Origin: Archaeoglobaceae archaeon
GTDB taxonomy: Archaea > Halobacteriota > Archaeoglobi > Archaeoglobales > Archaeoglobaceae
Direction of reading: 5' to 3'
Length of the DNA stretch: 64,000 bases
NCBI GenBank assembly: GCA_038734275.1
Contig: JAVYOO010000009.1
Span: 1 to 64,000 of the forward strand
The translations under genes were made by a program, and so were the position numbers. This document shows positions 43,068 through 52,591 of this stretch, piece by piece (positions within the stretch are counted from its first letter, which is position 1; the number at the start of each line of letters is the position of its first letter). The notes under the pieces are model-generated. The model had not been told where the DNA came from and made no database searches. It was given only the letters and a program-made list of their open reading frames with translations.

Positions 43068-43810
43068 GGCGTGAACTCGCTTTTCCTTCCTTAGCATACC
43101 TTCTGATTTTTTTCTACATTCCGTTTCTAATAGTTCTCCTTTACAGTGTTGGTTTTCCCGAATTCACCCTCAAATACTATGCGGAGCTATTTGATGCTCT
43201 GTACCTCAAGGTCTTTATTAACTCGCTAATCCTTGCAGGAACCACCACTATCCTTTGTCTGATCCTGGCCTATCCCGTAGCATACTATATCGCTCTAAAA
43301 GCTGGAAAATGGAAAAATTTTTTACTCGTTCTTGTTATTCTTCCATTCTGGATTAGTTTTTTGCTCAGAACTTATGCGATAATGACTCTACTAAACCCGC
43401 TTGGATTAATGTTCACGTTTCCAGCGATCCTTATTGGAATGGTATACGATTATTTACCCTTCATGATTCTTCCTTTATACGCTTCCCTTGAGCGACTAAG
43501 TAGATCACAACTCGAGGCATCCTACGTGCTCGGTGCAAGGCCCGCAGAGACTTTCTTAAGAGTGACTTTACCACTCTCAAAACCTGGAATCGTCGCGGGG
43601 ATCATTCTCGTATTTACTCCAGCCCTTGGAGAGTTTGTTGTGCCACTAATGCTTGGTGGGACATACATGACAATCGGAACAGTAACCTGGGATCTATTCC
43701 TAAGGTATCACAACTGGTGGAAAGGTTCGGCTCTTTCGACGCTCTATATTTTTGTAGTGTTGGTTGCAATAACCATATACATAAAAAGAGCCGGGAGGAT
43801 CGAGTTATGA
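43064..43810 (+). CDS. potB: Polyamine ABC transporter permease PotB
   Basis: 248 residues with six helices. The cytoplasmic EAA loop is EASYVLGARPAETFLRVTLPLSKPGI (about 149-174). The start overlaps potA by four bases and the end overlaps the potC start (TTATGA). Typical length for PotB is 270-290, so this form is a little short at the N-terminus, but all core helices are present. Confidence 0.9.
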   Translation: MRRELAFPSLAYLLIFFYIPFLIVLLYSVGFPEFTLKYYAELFDALYLKVFINSLILAGTTTILCLILAYPVAYYIALKAGKWKNFLLVLVILPFWISFLLRTYAIMTLLNPLGLMFTFPAILIGMVYDYLPFMILPLYASLERLSRSQLEASYVLGARPAETFLRVTLPLSKPGIVAGIILVFTPALGEFVVPLMLGGTYMTIGTVTWDLFLRYHNWWKGSALSTLYIFVVLVAITIYIKRAGRIEL

Positions 43811-44533
43811 TTCGGGCTTTTGTCCTCTTCGTCTTCATTTTCCTGTATGTTCCAATAATATGTGGTGGCCTCATCCTTTATCGACGAGAACGGAATCACG
43901 ACAAAGTGGTTTCTAAAGTTGTTTGAAGATAGGGCGATAGTGAATGCCTTTTACAACAGTCTTTTTTTGGCAATTCTTTCCACGTTTTTTTCTGTAATTC
44001 TTGGCACTTTAGCAGCTTACGCCTTCATTAGAACCAATATGAAATTTGAGTCTCTTTTCTACGCACCAATAGTCATCCCCGAAATTACCGAAGCTCTTTC
44101 ACTGCTCATGTTTTACAAGCTTATTTCTTTTCCTCTTGGATTTTACTCAGTTCTGATAGGCCACATAGCATTTAATGTGTCATTTGTATATGTAATTGTC
44201 AAGGCTAGACTTTCGGCCCAGTTAAAATCGATTGAGGAGGCTTCACTAACCCTTGGAGCAAATGAAATCCAGACTTTCTTTAAAGTAACAGTCCCACTCG
44301 CCATGCCAGGAATAGTTGCAGGCTCGCTCATAGCCTTCACACTTTCATGGGATAATTTCGTAAAGACAGTCTTCACTACTGGCCCAGGATTCCAGACTTT
44401 ACCACTCATCATCTGGTCTCAAGCTGCGAGAGGTGTTGTTAGTCCAACTTTGAACGCCTTAACGACTTTAATGCTAATAACATCCTTTGTTCTCGCTTAT
44501 CTCTACGCCAGAATCTCTCTGAAGAGAGAGTAA
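43807..44533 (+). pseudogene. potC: Polyamine ABC transporter permease PotC, one-base frameshift
   Basis: ATG 43807 (overlapping the potB stop) encodes MIRAFVLFVFIFLYVPII, the usual PotC first helix, and then loses frame. An extra T at about 43861 must be removed to give VVASSFIDENG, which runs to 44533. The remainder has EASLTLGANEIQTFFKVTVPLAMPGI, the EAA loop, and SLSWDNFVKT-type helix. A translation start at 43862 alone would lack the first helix. Since potA, B and D are intact the break is probably a sequencing error; a true loss would disable the system. Confidence 0.8.
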
Positions 44534-44564
44534 AGTTTTTATTCCAAGATTTTCAACCAAAATC

Positions 44565-45644
44565 ATGGTTGACAGGAGCAGAAGAGATTTTCTTAAAATT
44601 GCTGTTGCTGGAATTGCAACAATGGCTTTAGGCAGTTTAGCTGGGTGTTTGACGCGTAGAGAAGAACTTGTAATATGCAACTGGTCATACTACATTAACG
44701 AAACTTTACTCGACGTATTTTCAAGTCACATCGGGGTTCCCAGAGATGCAATTATCTACGAAGAATACGAGGATCCAAATTACATCTTAACCAAGCTTGA
44801 GGCGGGTGTGAGTGGTTATGATGTCATAATTTTGCCAGACTACTGCGTTGACATAGCTAGAAAGAAAAATCTGCTTTTAGAACTCGACAAAAAACTAATA
44901 CCAAATTCAAGATACCTTGATGAAAAGTTTCTGAATTTACCATATGACCCAGAAGGCAAATTCAGCATTGTCTACATGTGGGGTTCCACGGGCTTTGCCT
45001 GGAGAAGTGGTATTGAAGATGTTACCACACTTGAACAGATCTTCAATCCCGAGTATGGATTCCTACCGAAGTATAGAAAAAAGATAACCATGCTTGAGGA
45101 GGCAACTGAAGTTATCTGCTCCTGTAAGGCTTATCTGGGTAAAAAGATGGATGACTGGAGCGATGAAACACTCGAAGAAGTGAAGGATGTTCTGATCAAA
45201 CAGAAACCCTACCTTGCAAGTTATGCTGGAGCCAATATTTACTATGAAGGCCTGAAGAGAGGTGCTATCTATGTCGCACAAGCCTACAACGGAGATATAG
45301 CAAGGCTGAGGGAGGAGTTTAGTGAAGTTTATTTTGGAGTGCCAGAAGAAGGTGGCACCATATGGACGGATAACTTCTGCATTCCAAAAGACGCAAAGAA
45401 TGTAAAAGCCGCACACGAATTCATAAACTTTATGCTCGATCCAGAGATTGCAGCAGCCAATTCCAAGTTAATAAGATATGCAAATCCAGTAAAGGCCTCC
45501 TGGGACCTCTTAGGTGAACTTCTCGAAGATCCGATTGTTTATCCGCCCGAAGAAGTTCAGAAGAAAATGTGGCTGATGCCCTCGCTCAGCGAAGAAGAGA
45601 GACGAAAAATTGAGAGGTTAATGCTCGAAGTGAAAGCTCTTTAA
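44565..45644 (+). CDS. potD: Polyamine-binding lipoprotein PotD
   Basis: 359 residues. The N-terminal signal has a twin-arginine-like start (DRSRRDFLKIAVAGIATM) and a lipobox before Cys 27 (GSLAGC). The mature protein is the type II periplasmic binding fold: ICNWSYYINETLLDVFSS, YDVIILPDYCVDIARKK, YMWGSTGFAWRS and DNFCIPKDAKNVKAA, as in PotD/PotF. It captures polyamine outside the cell and hands it to PotBC. The gene is 31 bases after potC. Confidence 0.9.
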   Translation: MVDRSRRDFLKIAVAGIATMALGSLAGCLTRREELVICNWSYYINETLLDVFSSHIGVPRDAIIYEEYEDPNYILTKLEAGVSGYDVIILPDYCVDIARKKNLLLELDKKLIPNSRYLDEKFLNLPYDPEGKFSIVYMWGSTGFAWRSGIEDVTTLEQIFNPEYGFLPKYRKKITMLEEATEVICSCKAYLGKKMDDWSDETLEEVKDVLIKQKPYLASYAGANIYYEGLKRGAIYVAQAYNGDIARLREEFSEVYFGVPEEGGTIWTDNFCIPKDAKNVKAAHEFINFMLDPEIAAANSKLIRYANPVKASWDLLGELLEDPIVYPPEEVQKKMWLMPSLSEEERRKIERLMLEVKAL

Positions 45645-46051
45645 GTTTTAAAATCTTTTATAATTTTTATAATTTGAAAAGCAAATTAGAGGCGTTTAAG
45701 TCACTCAAAGGGATCCTAAATGCCATAAATAGAGGAGCAAACAGGCGTAGGAAAAATACTACCTCGTCGTGCTTTTTAAAGATAAGCCGTGGAGTTAAAG
45801 TCTTTCCAGCTTAGTAAAATTGGGAAATAAATTGCCTGTGATTTGTCTTTTTCTCACCCAAATTATTTCTTCTCGGAAAAGATAACCAATTTCTGCATTT
45901 AGCAGGATGTTCTGCTTTCTTTTTGCTGAAAAGCAACCATTTAATGGATACATTTAACTGGTGGCTTTTCGAATAGAGTAGAATCGTGCTTGTCCACAGA
46001 TGCTAAACCCAAAACTTCGAGTTTTTTATATACAAAAATATTAATAAATAG
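45645..46051. other. 407-base gap, largely featureless
   Basis: A T-rich stretch after potD (45644-45673, runs of T) may end transcription. A plus-strand frame from TTG 45674 to TAG 45814 would encode 46 basic residues (MKSKLEAFKSLKGILNAI onward) but has no ribosome site and no homologue I recognise. The rest is A/T-rich with no RNA gene that I can fold by eye. Confidence 0.35.
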
Positions 46052-46465
46052 TTACTCTATTTTACCCTTAAACAAAACCCCGAGCTTTTCAAGAATTGTT
46101 TTTGCCCTACTTATGTCATCGACTCTGAAAATTATCAAAGCCTTGTGCTTTTCTGACGTAAAGGCATAAACGTAATCTATGTTTATTCCCTCATCCCCAA
46201 GAGCCTTAGAAATTCTGTAAAGTTCTCCAGGTTTATCCTCAACCTCCACAGCCAGAACTTCGTTAAGAGTGACTGTGAATCCGGCCGATTTAAGTGCATT
46301 GTATGCTTCCTCGGTTTTATCGACTACCATCCTGATAATTCCAAAGTCTCCCGCATCTGCTATCATGAATGCCCTTAAATTTACCCCCCTCCTGAATAAA
46401 ACCTCCGTTACCGACGCAAGTCTTCCGGGCTTGTTCTCCACAAAAACAGAAAGCTGTTTAATCAT
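46052..46465 (-). CDS. ACT domain regulatory protein paired with PaaK
   Basis: About 137 residues from ATG 46465 behind GAGGTGG; the longer frame would begin inside paaK. It is two ACT repeats in tandem: IKQLSVFVENKPGRLASVTEVL (1-65) and NEVLAVEVEDKPGELYRISKALG (70-135). ACT pairs bind amino acids and control enzymes. Genes of this type regularly follow phenylacetate-CoA ligase in archaea and anaerobic bacteria, suggesting feedback by aromatic or branched amino acids. The ATG overlaps the last codons of paaK. Confidence 0.88.
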   Translation of the reverse strand: MIKQLSVFVENKPGRLASVTEVLFRRGVNLRAFMIADAGDFGIIRMVVDKTEEAYNALKSAGFTVTLNEVLAVEVEDKPGELYRISKALGDEGINIDYVYAFTSEKHKALIIFRVDDISRAKTILEKLGVLFKGKIE

Positions 46466-46475
46466 AAAAACCACC

Positions 46476-47777
46476 TCAGATCTTTCTTTTATCAATAACT
46501 CTCTTGGCTTTTCCTTCAAATCTCTGAAGAGTGCCGGGGTTCACAAGTTCAACCTTTGCAGAGATACCGAGAACAACTCTAAGCCTTTCCTCAACTTTCT
46601 TTGTAAGGTTAAGAATATCTGCGGGCTTGTCTATGGCAACTTTGTCGCTTAACTCCACTTGCACAGTCATCACATCGAGATTTTCCTCTCGATCGAGAAT
46701 TATCATGTAGTGATCCCCGAGCTCAGGAATCTGCATGAGAACGTGCTCTATCTGGCTTGGGAACACGTTAACTCCGCGAACTATTAGCATGTCGTCGCTT
46801 CTCCCAAGAATTCTCATGATTCTCGGGTGAGTTCTTCCGCAGTTGCATTTCTCAGTTTCAAGGATCGTTATGTCTCCAGTTCTCCATCTTATCAAGGGCA
46901 TGGCTTCTTTGCTAAGCGTTGTGACAACGAGTTCCCCTTTCTCACCCTCGCCTACCTGCTCGCCACTCTCGGGATCTATCACTTCAATTAGGAAATGATC
47001 TGCCCATACATGGAGCCCGTTTCTTTCAATGCATTCAGTGAATAGCGGACCGCTAAGCTCAGAAGTTCCATAGACGTCATAGGCAACAATTCCTGTCTTA
47101 TCTTCTATTCTTTTTCTCGTTTCCTCGCTCCACGGCTCAGCTCCGAATATTCCCATTCTCAGCTTTGTCTCTCTAAGGCTTGTGTTCATCTTTTTTTCTG
47201 CAAATTCGGTCATGTAGAGCATGTATGATGGTGTGCATGCAATTACCGTGACTCCGAGATCTTTCATCAGGTTGATTTGTCTCTCAGTATTCCCTGCCGA
47301 CACGGGTAAGGCTGTGGCTCCTATTTTCTCAGCAGCATAGTGAAAACCTAACCCACCTGTGAAAAGTCCGTAGCCATATGCAATCTGCATTATATCCTCA
47401 TTTGTAACTCCGCAACTTATAAGACCTCTACAAAGACTCTCAACCCAGACCCTTATGTCATCCTCGGTATATCCGACCAAGGTAGGTTTTCCGGTGGTGC
47501 CACTCGATGCATGGAATCTAACGATCTGCGATAAGGGCACTGCAAACATTCCGAATGGGTAATTGTCCCTCAAATCCTGCTTCTTTGTAAAAGGTAACTT
47601 TTTGAGGTCTTTAAGGCTCTGAATATCGGTTGGGTGAATTCCAAGCTCCCTAAATCTCCGCTTGTAGAATGGGGAGTATTCGTAAGCATTTCTAACAAGA
47701 TTTTTCAACTTCTTCTCCTGTATTCTCTCCAGCTCCTTTACGGGCAGCCTTTCTATCGTCGGACTCCAGAACATCAT
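46476..47777 (-). CDS. paaK: Phenylacetate-CoA ligase (copy 2)
   Basis: 433 residues. AMP-binding loop HASSGTTGKPTLVGYT, then YDVYGTSELSGPL, RWRTGDIT and the C-terminal EGKAKRVIDKR lysine motif. About half the residues match copy 1 at 28696-30003 by eye (for example GRSDDMLIVRG-VNVFPSQIEHVLMQIPE), so they are old paralogues rather than a recent duplicate. This copy is followed by the ACT protein and preceded by the 88-aa gene, in one operon with fibrillarin and Nop5. Confidence 0.93.
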   Translation of the reverse strand: MMFWSPTIERLPVKELERIQEKKLKNLVRNAYEYSPFYKRRFRELGIHPTDIQSLKDLKKLPFTKKQDLRDNYPFGMFAVPLSQIVRFHASSGTTGKPTLVGYTEDDIRVWVESLCRGLISCGVTNEDIMQIAYGYGLFTGGLGFHYAAEKIGATALPVSAGNTERQINLMKDLGVTVIACTPSYMLYMTEFAEKKMNTSLRETKLRMGIFGAEPWSEETRKRIEDKTGIVAYDVYGTSELSGPLFTECIERNGLHVWADHFLIEVIDPESGEQVGEGEKGELVVTTLSKEAMPLIRWRTGDITILETEKCNCGRTHPRIMRILGRSDDMLIVRGVNVFPSQIEHVLMQIPELGDHYMIILDREENLDVMTVQVELSDKVAIDKPADILNLTKKVEERLRVVLGISAKVELVNPGTLQRFEGKAKRVIDKRKI

Positions 47778-48040
47778 TCCACCTCTTTAATTTCAACCTC
47801 TACGTAGTCCCCAACCCTTAGTTCTCGTGCAAGGTATTCTTCATACTCCATGGTTATAAAAGCATCGAAGCCCAGCAGTTCTTCAAACTTCTTCACGAGA
47901 TTCATCCCCATCTGAAGACTAAACTCGAGTAGTTGAGCCGGATTGCCCGGAGCAACCGGGACCATCTCAGACTTCTCCTTTTTCATAAAAACAAGCACTT
48001 CATCATCTTTTAACTCAATCTTTACAATTTTGAACCTCAC
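47774..48040 (-). CDS. Small conserved-looking protein between fibrillarin and PaaK
   Basis: 88 residues. Beta-rich start (FKIVKIELKDDEVLVFMKK), a helix (QMGMNLVKKFEELLGF), then LARELRVGDYVEVEIKEVE. No family recognised. It overlaps fibrillarin by four bases upstream and paaK by four bases downstream, so it is certainly translated with them. An RNA- or enzyme-binding accessory protein is possible. Confidence 0.6.
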   Translation of the reverse strand: MRFKIVKIELKDDEVLVFMKKEKSEMVPVAPGNPAQLLEFSLQMGMNLVKKFEELLGFDAFITMEYEEYLARELRVGDYVEVEIKEVE

Positions 48041-48669
48041 TCTCTCACCCCGAACACAAACATGTGATCCTTGTGATACGGTTCCAGAGTTCCCTTTTTA
48101 AGTATAATAAATCTTTTGGACAGTTCTTCCAAAACCTTAGAAAAGACTTCTGAAGACTCAAGTGTTGAATCTATGCTTTTGGCCTTAACCATAATCAGAA
48201 ATTTTCCCCCATCCTTCAAAAAGAATTCAGAATTCGATGTCAGAATTTCGACTTGGTTTTTCTGCGCTATGTCCTGATAGATTAGATCGACTTTTTCCAC
48301 AATACCGCTGTATCCCCACGGCTTTGACGCGTCAGCAAAAACTGGAATTATATTTTCCCTCTCTTTTGCAAGTTCAAGAAGCTTTTTGAATGGTTTGGCT
48401 GAATACTCTACAGCATAGATTATTCCCTCATCCAAAATGTCTGCAAGGTGGCTAACCGTTGTGCCACTCGCAGCACCAAGATATAAAACTTTTTCATTGC
48501 CGTAAAATTCAATTTCATATCCTTTAACGAGAACTGCGGAGAGTTTGCTTCTCCATGGCACCCACTCTCTGAATCTTTCATTCCCAATCTCAAATATTTT
48601 CTCCCCGTAGTGGCTTCCGTATTTACTTTTCGTGGCCGGAATACCTCCAAAAAATCTAACGTTTCTCAT
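48037..48669 (-). CDS. flpA: Fibrillarin-like rRNA/tRNA 2'-O-methyltransferase
   Basis: 210 residues. SAM-binding core KVLYLGAASGTTVSHLADIL, then YAVEYSAKPFKKL, VDLIYQDIAQKNQ and FLIMVKAKSIDST, all family motifs. It is the methyl-transfer subunit of the box C/D particle with Nop5 and L7Ae, guided by sRNAs. The start overlaps the Nop5 stop by four bases. Confidence 0.96.
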   Translation of the reverse strand: MRNVRFFGGIPATKSKYGSHYGEKIFEIGNERFREWVPWRSKLSAVLVKGYEIEFYGNEKVLYLGAASGTTVSHLADILDEGIIYAVEYSAKPFKKLLELAKERENIIPVFADASKPWGYSGIVEKVDLIYQDIAQKNQVEILTSNSEFFLKDGGKFLIMVKAKSIDSTLESSEVFSKVLEELSKRFIILKKGTLEPYHKDHMFVFGVRE

Positions 48670-49448
48670 GCCCGTCTTAACCTCTCAAACCTGTTTTTTA
48701 GCGATTCATAAAGTCCTTCCTCAAGTTCTCCTCTAAAGAAGTCAATTTTCGAAGCAATTGAGATTTTTGCTGCCAAAAACCTCGCCATCTTGCCTCTCTT
48801 GTGTTTTGGAAGATTTCGAATGAAACCATGTGCGAAAATAATTCCGTGCTTTGGAACTTTGGCTTCTTTACCTTTCCTAATTTTAGCTAAAGCCCTGTAA
48901 AGGCTTCTTTCGGCACCAATTATTTGTATCTTACTTGCAGGTGCTTTTGCAAGATTTTCAAGACTTCCAAATCGCTCTATAAGCTTTGCTCCGATTTTAA
49001 CTCCTGCTATTTCAGTTAGATTTGGGGCAATTTTTTCCATAACCGAAGCTATTTCATCTTCAATCCTCAATCTTAGTCTCTCCAGCTTTTCAAGAGTGTT
49101 CGCAAATTCTTCTTGAATTTCAGTCTCTCTAACAAGTTCTAAATCTTCTTTTTTCTCTTTTAGAGCGTTTATAGCTTCATCGAGTTGTTCAAGCGCTTTT
49201 ACGAGGACAATTACATACTTATCGTCGCTCTTCAGCTCTTTTTCGACTTTTTCCTCGGCAACATCGATAGCAATTTTTCTTAGTAAATTATAATAATTAT
49301 TACCAAATATTTTCAAACCGATCTCGGAAACGTTAAATTGCAATGGAGCATCATTTCTGGCCGACTTAAATGATTGTTTCAAATCCTTGGAAACTTCAAC
49401 TTCTCCATTGAACTTACCAAACCAGAGATTATAGCTCAATTTCTGCAC
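48666..49448 (-). CDS. nop5: Nop5/Nop56-related protein of box C/D RNPs
   Basis: 260 residues, shorter than many archaeal Nop5 (about 340-400). Residues 60-130 form the coiled coil (LEQLDEAINALKEKKEDLEL) and 140-240 the NOP domain: APNLTEIAGVKIGAKLIERFGSLENLAK, IQIIGAERSLYRALAK, PKHGIIFAHG. The N-terminal fibrillarin-binding domain looks reduced (residues 1-60). It scaffolds fibrillarin and guide RNA. The ATG overlaps the end of mptG by 20 bases. Confidence 0.93.
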   Translation of the reverse strand: MQKLSYNLWFGKFNGEVEVSKDLKQSFKSARNDAPLQFNVSEIGLKIFGNNYYNLLRKIAIDVAEEKVEKELKSDDKYVIVLVKALEQLDEAINALKEKKEDLELVRETEIQEEFANTLEKLERLRLRIEDEIASVMEKIAPNLTEIAGVKIGAKLIERFGSLENLAKAPASKIQIIGAERSLYRALAKIRKGKEAKVPKHGIIFAHGFIRNLPKHKRGKMARFLAAKISIASKIDFFRGELEEGLYESLKNRFERLRRA

Positions 49449-50364
49449 CTCTATTCCTGCCCTTCGTTATTAAACTCTCGCACTTTATTTCTCTCTCCTC
49501 GAAATATTTTTCAATTTCTCTTGCCAATGTCCTTGCATTTGTGTCTGTGACTGCAAAAATGCTTGGCCCAGTAGAGCTCATTCCAGCAGGAAACTGCTCG
49601 AGACACTCGCGAATAAGGGAACCGTATCGCTCAACCTCTGCTTTCTTAAACCCCAGATGCTGAATCCTTCGCAGTGCAAAAATAAATGAGTCGAGGTCTT
49701 TTTCAACCACTGCTGGAAGCATTTTCATTAAAATTAGATGGCAAAGCTCTCTGACATCTTCCAGTGGCACCGGACAGCTTTTCTGGAATAAATCCACTTC
49801 GCCCAAACCATAAGCTCCACTGAGTTTTGGAATTACAACAACAACGTCCCATTCAGGAAACTCAAGCCTCGAAATAATTTTCGCGGGCTTTGCCTTGCTT
49901 GCAGAAGATGGCAGAAAATCCTTTTTCTCTTTCTTTGAGTGGCCTCCATCAACAATAAACCCACCGAATTCAAATACTGCAACCCCTATTCCAGAAGTCC
50001 CACCCCTGCTGACAAGTTCAGCAATCTCTCTTACACTCAAGCCGTATCCGTATAACTCCGAAAAAGCTTTGCCGATTGCCAGAGATATCTGAGTCCCGCT
50101 ACCTAAACCCACATGACTTTGGTAGTCTGCTTTTACATAAATATCGATCCCTTTACCAAAATAAGCAGATAATTTTTCTGTTACCTCTTTAAATCTTTTA
50201 AAATTTAAAGCGTTGCCTCCTATCGAAACTTCATCGCTTTCAAAAGCTTCTATTTCCACGAAAGGCTCATTAAGCGCAAAGCCCACTCCTCCGTCTATTC
50301 TGCCAAGACTACCATTTAAATCAATCAGCGTGATGTGAATTCTTGAGGGTGTTTTTATTCGCAT
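49429..50364 (-). CDS. mptG: Beta-ribofuranosylaminobenzene 5'-phosphate synthase (methanopterin biosynthesis)
   Basis: 311 residues of the GHMP-kinase fold. TPSRIHITLIDLNGSLGRIDGGVGFAL at the start and the phosphate loop HVGLGSGTQISLAIGKAF (about 87-104), RGGTSGIGVAVFEFGGFIVDGG and AGMSSTGPSIFAVTD are family motifs. It decarboxylates and condenses 4-hydroxybenzoate-type or 4-aminobenzoate precursor with PRPP, the first committed step to tetrahydromethanopterin, the cofactor used by Fae and Hps in this window. It heads the operon mptG-nop5-flpA-88aa-paaK-ACT. Confidence 0.93.
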   Translation of the reverse strand: MRIKTPSRIHITLIDLNGSLGRIDGGVGFALNEPFVEIEAFESDEVSIGGNALNFKRFKEVTEKLSAYFGKGIDIYVKADYQSHVGLGSGTQISLAIGKAFSELYGYGLSVREIAELVSRGGTSGIGVAVFEFGGFIVDGGHSKKEKKDFLPSSASKAKPAKIISRLEFPEWDVVVVIPKLSGAYGLGEVDLFQKSCPVPLEDVRELCHLILMKMLPAVVEKDLDSFIFALRRIQHLGFKKAEVERYGSLIRECLEQFPAGMSSTGPSIFAVTDTNARTLAREIEKYFEEREIKCESLITKGRNRGAEIEL

Positions 50365-50413
50365 GGATAAAGTTAAAGAAAAAGGATTAAAAGCTTAACG
50401 CAGAAATGCCGTA

Positions 50414-51142
50414 ATGCTCGAGCTGATCGAATCTCTTTCAGAAATGCTTTCTGGAAGAGTTGTTGTAAGCGAAGAGGAATTAAAGCACAAGGCCTTGCGC
50501 GCCGGGTTGAAAGTTCTTGGGTTTGGAATTAAAAATTTTGGAGAGGATGAATTGAGGGTAGTGGTTCTTAGCTTTATTGAATGTCCAATATCGGTTAAAT
50601 CGCTATACTTTTCAGAAAAGATCCTGATAAATGGAGTTCCATTCTACCATCTGCACACAAAAAAGCCCCAGCAATCAGATTTAGAAATCGCATATAGGGA
50701 ATTTCTAAAATCCAAAAGCTTTCTCGATAACCTTAAACGCATTATGGATTTGACTGATAAGTTCTTTGAGGGTTATGCAAAAGAGGGTTATTTCCTTCGT
50801 TTTTACACTTCAGACTATAAATTTGCTGTCTACTTCACAACTGTTTCCGACCTCAAGAATGATTCTGAAATCCACCTTAAGCTTGCAGAAAATTTTGACG
50901 GAGAATACGTGACAATTGTGCAAACAGAAGAGAAGCCAACAGAGTTTGTGGAACTTTTCAAAATTTATTCCGAGAGATTCAAAAGAGGAGGAGTAAAAGT
51001 CTGGGTTGCGAACCCAAAAGACGGGATTGATCCCTTCATTGGCTATCCAAAGGATTTAAAGCTTTTGAGCAGATTTAAGAATCCAAAACTCGCAAGCCGT
51101 ATCAATGCCCTTTGGAGAGAAAAAGTTGAAGAGCTGGATTAG
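50414..51142 (+). CDS. Conserved hypothetical protein
   Basis: 242 residues, soluble alpha/beta. It has [38 protein letters not shown] and [20 protein letters not shown]. Possible start codons are two; ATG 50414 has the better place. No family recognised. It is divergent from mptG and its end overlaps the convergent aldolase gene by four bases. Confidence 0.5.
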   Translation: MLELIESLSEMLSGRVVVSEEELKHKALRAGLKVLGFGIKNFGEDELRVVVLSFIECPISVKSLYFSEKILINGVPFYHLHTKKPQQSDLEIAYREFLKSKSFLDNLKRIMDLTDKFFEGYAKEGYFLRFYTSDYKFAVYFTTVSDLKNDSEIHLKLAENFDGEYVTIVQTEEKPTEFVELFKIYSERFKRGGVKVWVANPKDGIDPFIGYPKDLKLLSRFKNPKLASRINALWREKVEELD

Positions 51143-51930
51143 CTCCTAAGAATTTCAAGAGCTTCCTTCACTTCAACATTTTCATGAACAATCATTGAAA
51201 TAGCTCTTGTCATCTTTGTTGGATTCTGAGCCTGAAAGATGTTTCTTCCGATTGCAACTCCTCTCGCTCCAGCATCCATTGCCATCCTCACCATTTGAAG
51301 TATTTCTTCATCACTGCTCATTTTTGGCCCACCTGCAATAACAACCGGCACTGGGCAACCCTCAACTACTTTTTTGAAGCTTTCAACATCGCCGGTAAAG
51401 TTTGTCTTAATGATGTCCGCACCCAGCTCTGCCCCAACTCTTGCTGCAAGGCTTACTGCCTTGTAATCGTATTGATTTATCTTTTCCCCTCTCGGATACA
51501 TCATTGCGAGCAATGGCATCCCCCATTCAGAGCAAATCTTTGAAATCTCCCCAAGATTTTTCAATTGCTCCGCCTCAGTTTTGCTTCCAACATTTATATG
51601 GATGCTCACTGCATCCGCTCCAAGCTTAATTGCCTCCTCAACCGTGCAAACAAGAACTTTTTCGTTTGGATCTGGCGATAGGCTCGTCGAGGCGCTGAGA
51701 TGGACAATCAAACCTATATCTCTGCCATATCCGCGATGACCAAAGGGTATGACTCCCTTATGCAAGATCACAGCATTTGCCCCGCCCTCTGCTACCGCAT
51801 TGATCGTCTTGGGCAGGTTTACGAGCCCCTCTATCGGCCCCATCGAAACTCCATGGTCCATTGGAACTATTACTGTGTTACCTGTGTTCCTGTTTACTAT
51901 GCGTTCAATTCTGATCTTCTTTCCTATCAT
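51139..51930 (-). CDS. aroA': 2-amino-3,7-dideoxy-D-threo-hept-6-ulosonate synthase (class I aldolase type)
   Basis: About 263 residues from ATG 51930, selected because TATA element GATTTATATTG (51951-51961) is about 25 bases upstream and longer starts lie before it. [58 protein letters not shown], the Schiff-base Lys in [10 protein letters not shown] and [12 protein letters not shown] follow the archaeal AroA' protein (for example MJ0400) more closely than fructose bisphosphate aldolase. The enzyme joins an aldehyde-phosphate precursor and aspartate semialdehyde, starting the archaeal route to 3-dehydroquinate. Confidence 0.9.
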   Translation of the reverse strand: MIGKKIRIERIVNRNTGNTVIVPMDHGVSMGPIEGLVNLPKTINAVAEGGANAVILHKGVIPFGHRGYGRDIGLIVHLSASTSLSPDPNEKVLVCTVEEAIKLGADAVSIHINVGSKTEAEQLKNLGEISKICSEWGMPLLAMMYPRGEKINQYDYKAVSLAARVGAELGADIIKTNFTGDVESFKKVVEGCPVPVVIAGGPKMSSDEEILQMVRMAMDAGARGVAIGRNIFQAQNPTKMTRAISMIVHENVEVKEALEILRS

Positions 51931-51950
51931 GCTATTGAGTTTCAAAGTGG

Positions 51951-51961
51951 CAATATAAATC
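51951..51961 (-). promoter_or_regulatory. TATA box of aroA'
   Basis: Minus-strand GATTTATATTG, about 25 bases before ATG 51930, implying a leaderless mRNA and ruling out the upstream ATG/GTG starts. Confidence 0.6.
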
Positions 51962-51973
51962 TTTCCATTCAAA

Positions 51974-52555
51974 CTATTCCTTACTTGTTTCTCTTGTAAG
52001 AACAAGCTGTGTTACAATTCCTATTATCCCCATGACAAACCATAGCAGAAAGAGCAGTGGAGACAAGAATGCTACCTGTAATGCATTTCTCGGATCAAAT
52101 AGAAATACTTCGACAGATGTCCCGGTTACCAGCATTTCTACAGCAACAACGATTGCTGTTGCACCGAGGAATGCGGTAATGATAATAACCAAAGCTCGCT
52201 CTAAAAATAGAACAAGAATACCACAAAGAATTGCAAAAACATACGCGTAAAGCATTTTTTCGGGAAGTAGATAATTCAGAAACATATACCCAATAACCGT
52301 TCCTGTGAGAAAGAGACCAACATTGTAGAAAAGCCCAAAAATGATAGCCAAAACAATTCCCGTTGCAATGTAAGTTAAAAACGAGTAACCAACAAACAGA
52401 GAAATGTAATATCCAAGGATAACTCCCACAACGAATCCAATAACTGCACTGTAAAGTCTAAAGAGCTTGTAGCCCGCAAAGCCTACAATCAAACCACCGA
52501 ATACAAGAACTGCTACGATGAACATCGGATTATACATCAAGTCCATCCAGTCCAT
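51974..52555 (-). CDS. Seven-helix membrane protein (DUF4203-like)
   Basis: 193 residues, seven hydrophobic helices, Gly-rich in the first half ([36 protein letters not shown]). The pattern is that of DUF4203/TMEM198-like proteins, which are of unknown function. It stands alone between aroA' and the DUF99 gene, both on the same strand. Confidence 0.65.
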   Translation of the reverse strand: MDWMDLMYNPMFIVAVLVFGGLIVGFAGYKLFRLYSAVIGFVVGVILGYYISLFVGYSFLTYIATGIVLAIIFGLFYNVGLFLTGTVIGYMFLNYLLPEKMLYAYVFAILCGILVLFLERALVIIITAFLGATAIVVAVEMLVTGTSVEVFLFDPRNALQVAFLSPLLFLLWFVMGIIGIVTQLVLTRETSKE

Positions 52556-52591
52556 AGTATATGGTTGTGTCTATATTTATAAAATTTCCGA

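Noticed and set aside
51139-51930. Fructose-bisphosphate aldolase class I call
   Set aside because: Sequence along its whole length follows the MJ0400-type AroA' group more closely, as judged from memory of that protein.
51931-52005. Longer N-terminus of aroA' (25 more residues)
   Set aside because: The TATA element lies inside this extension and the family start is [11 protein letters not shown]-like.
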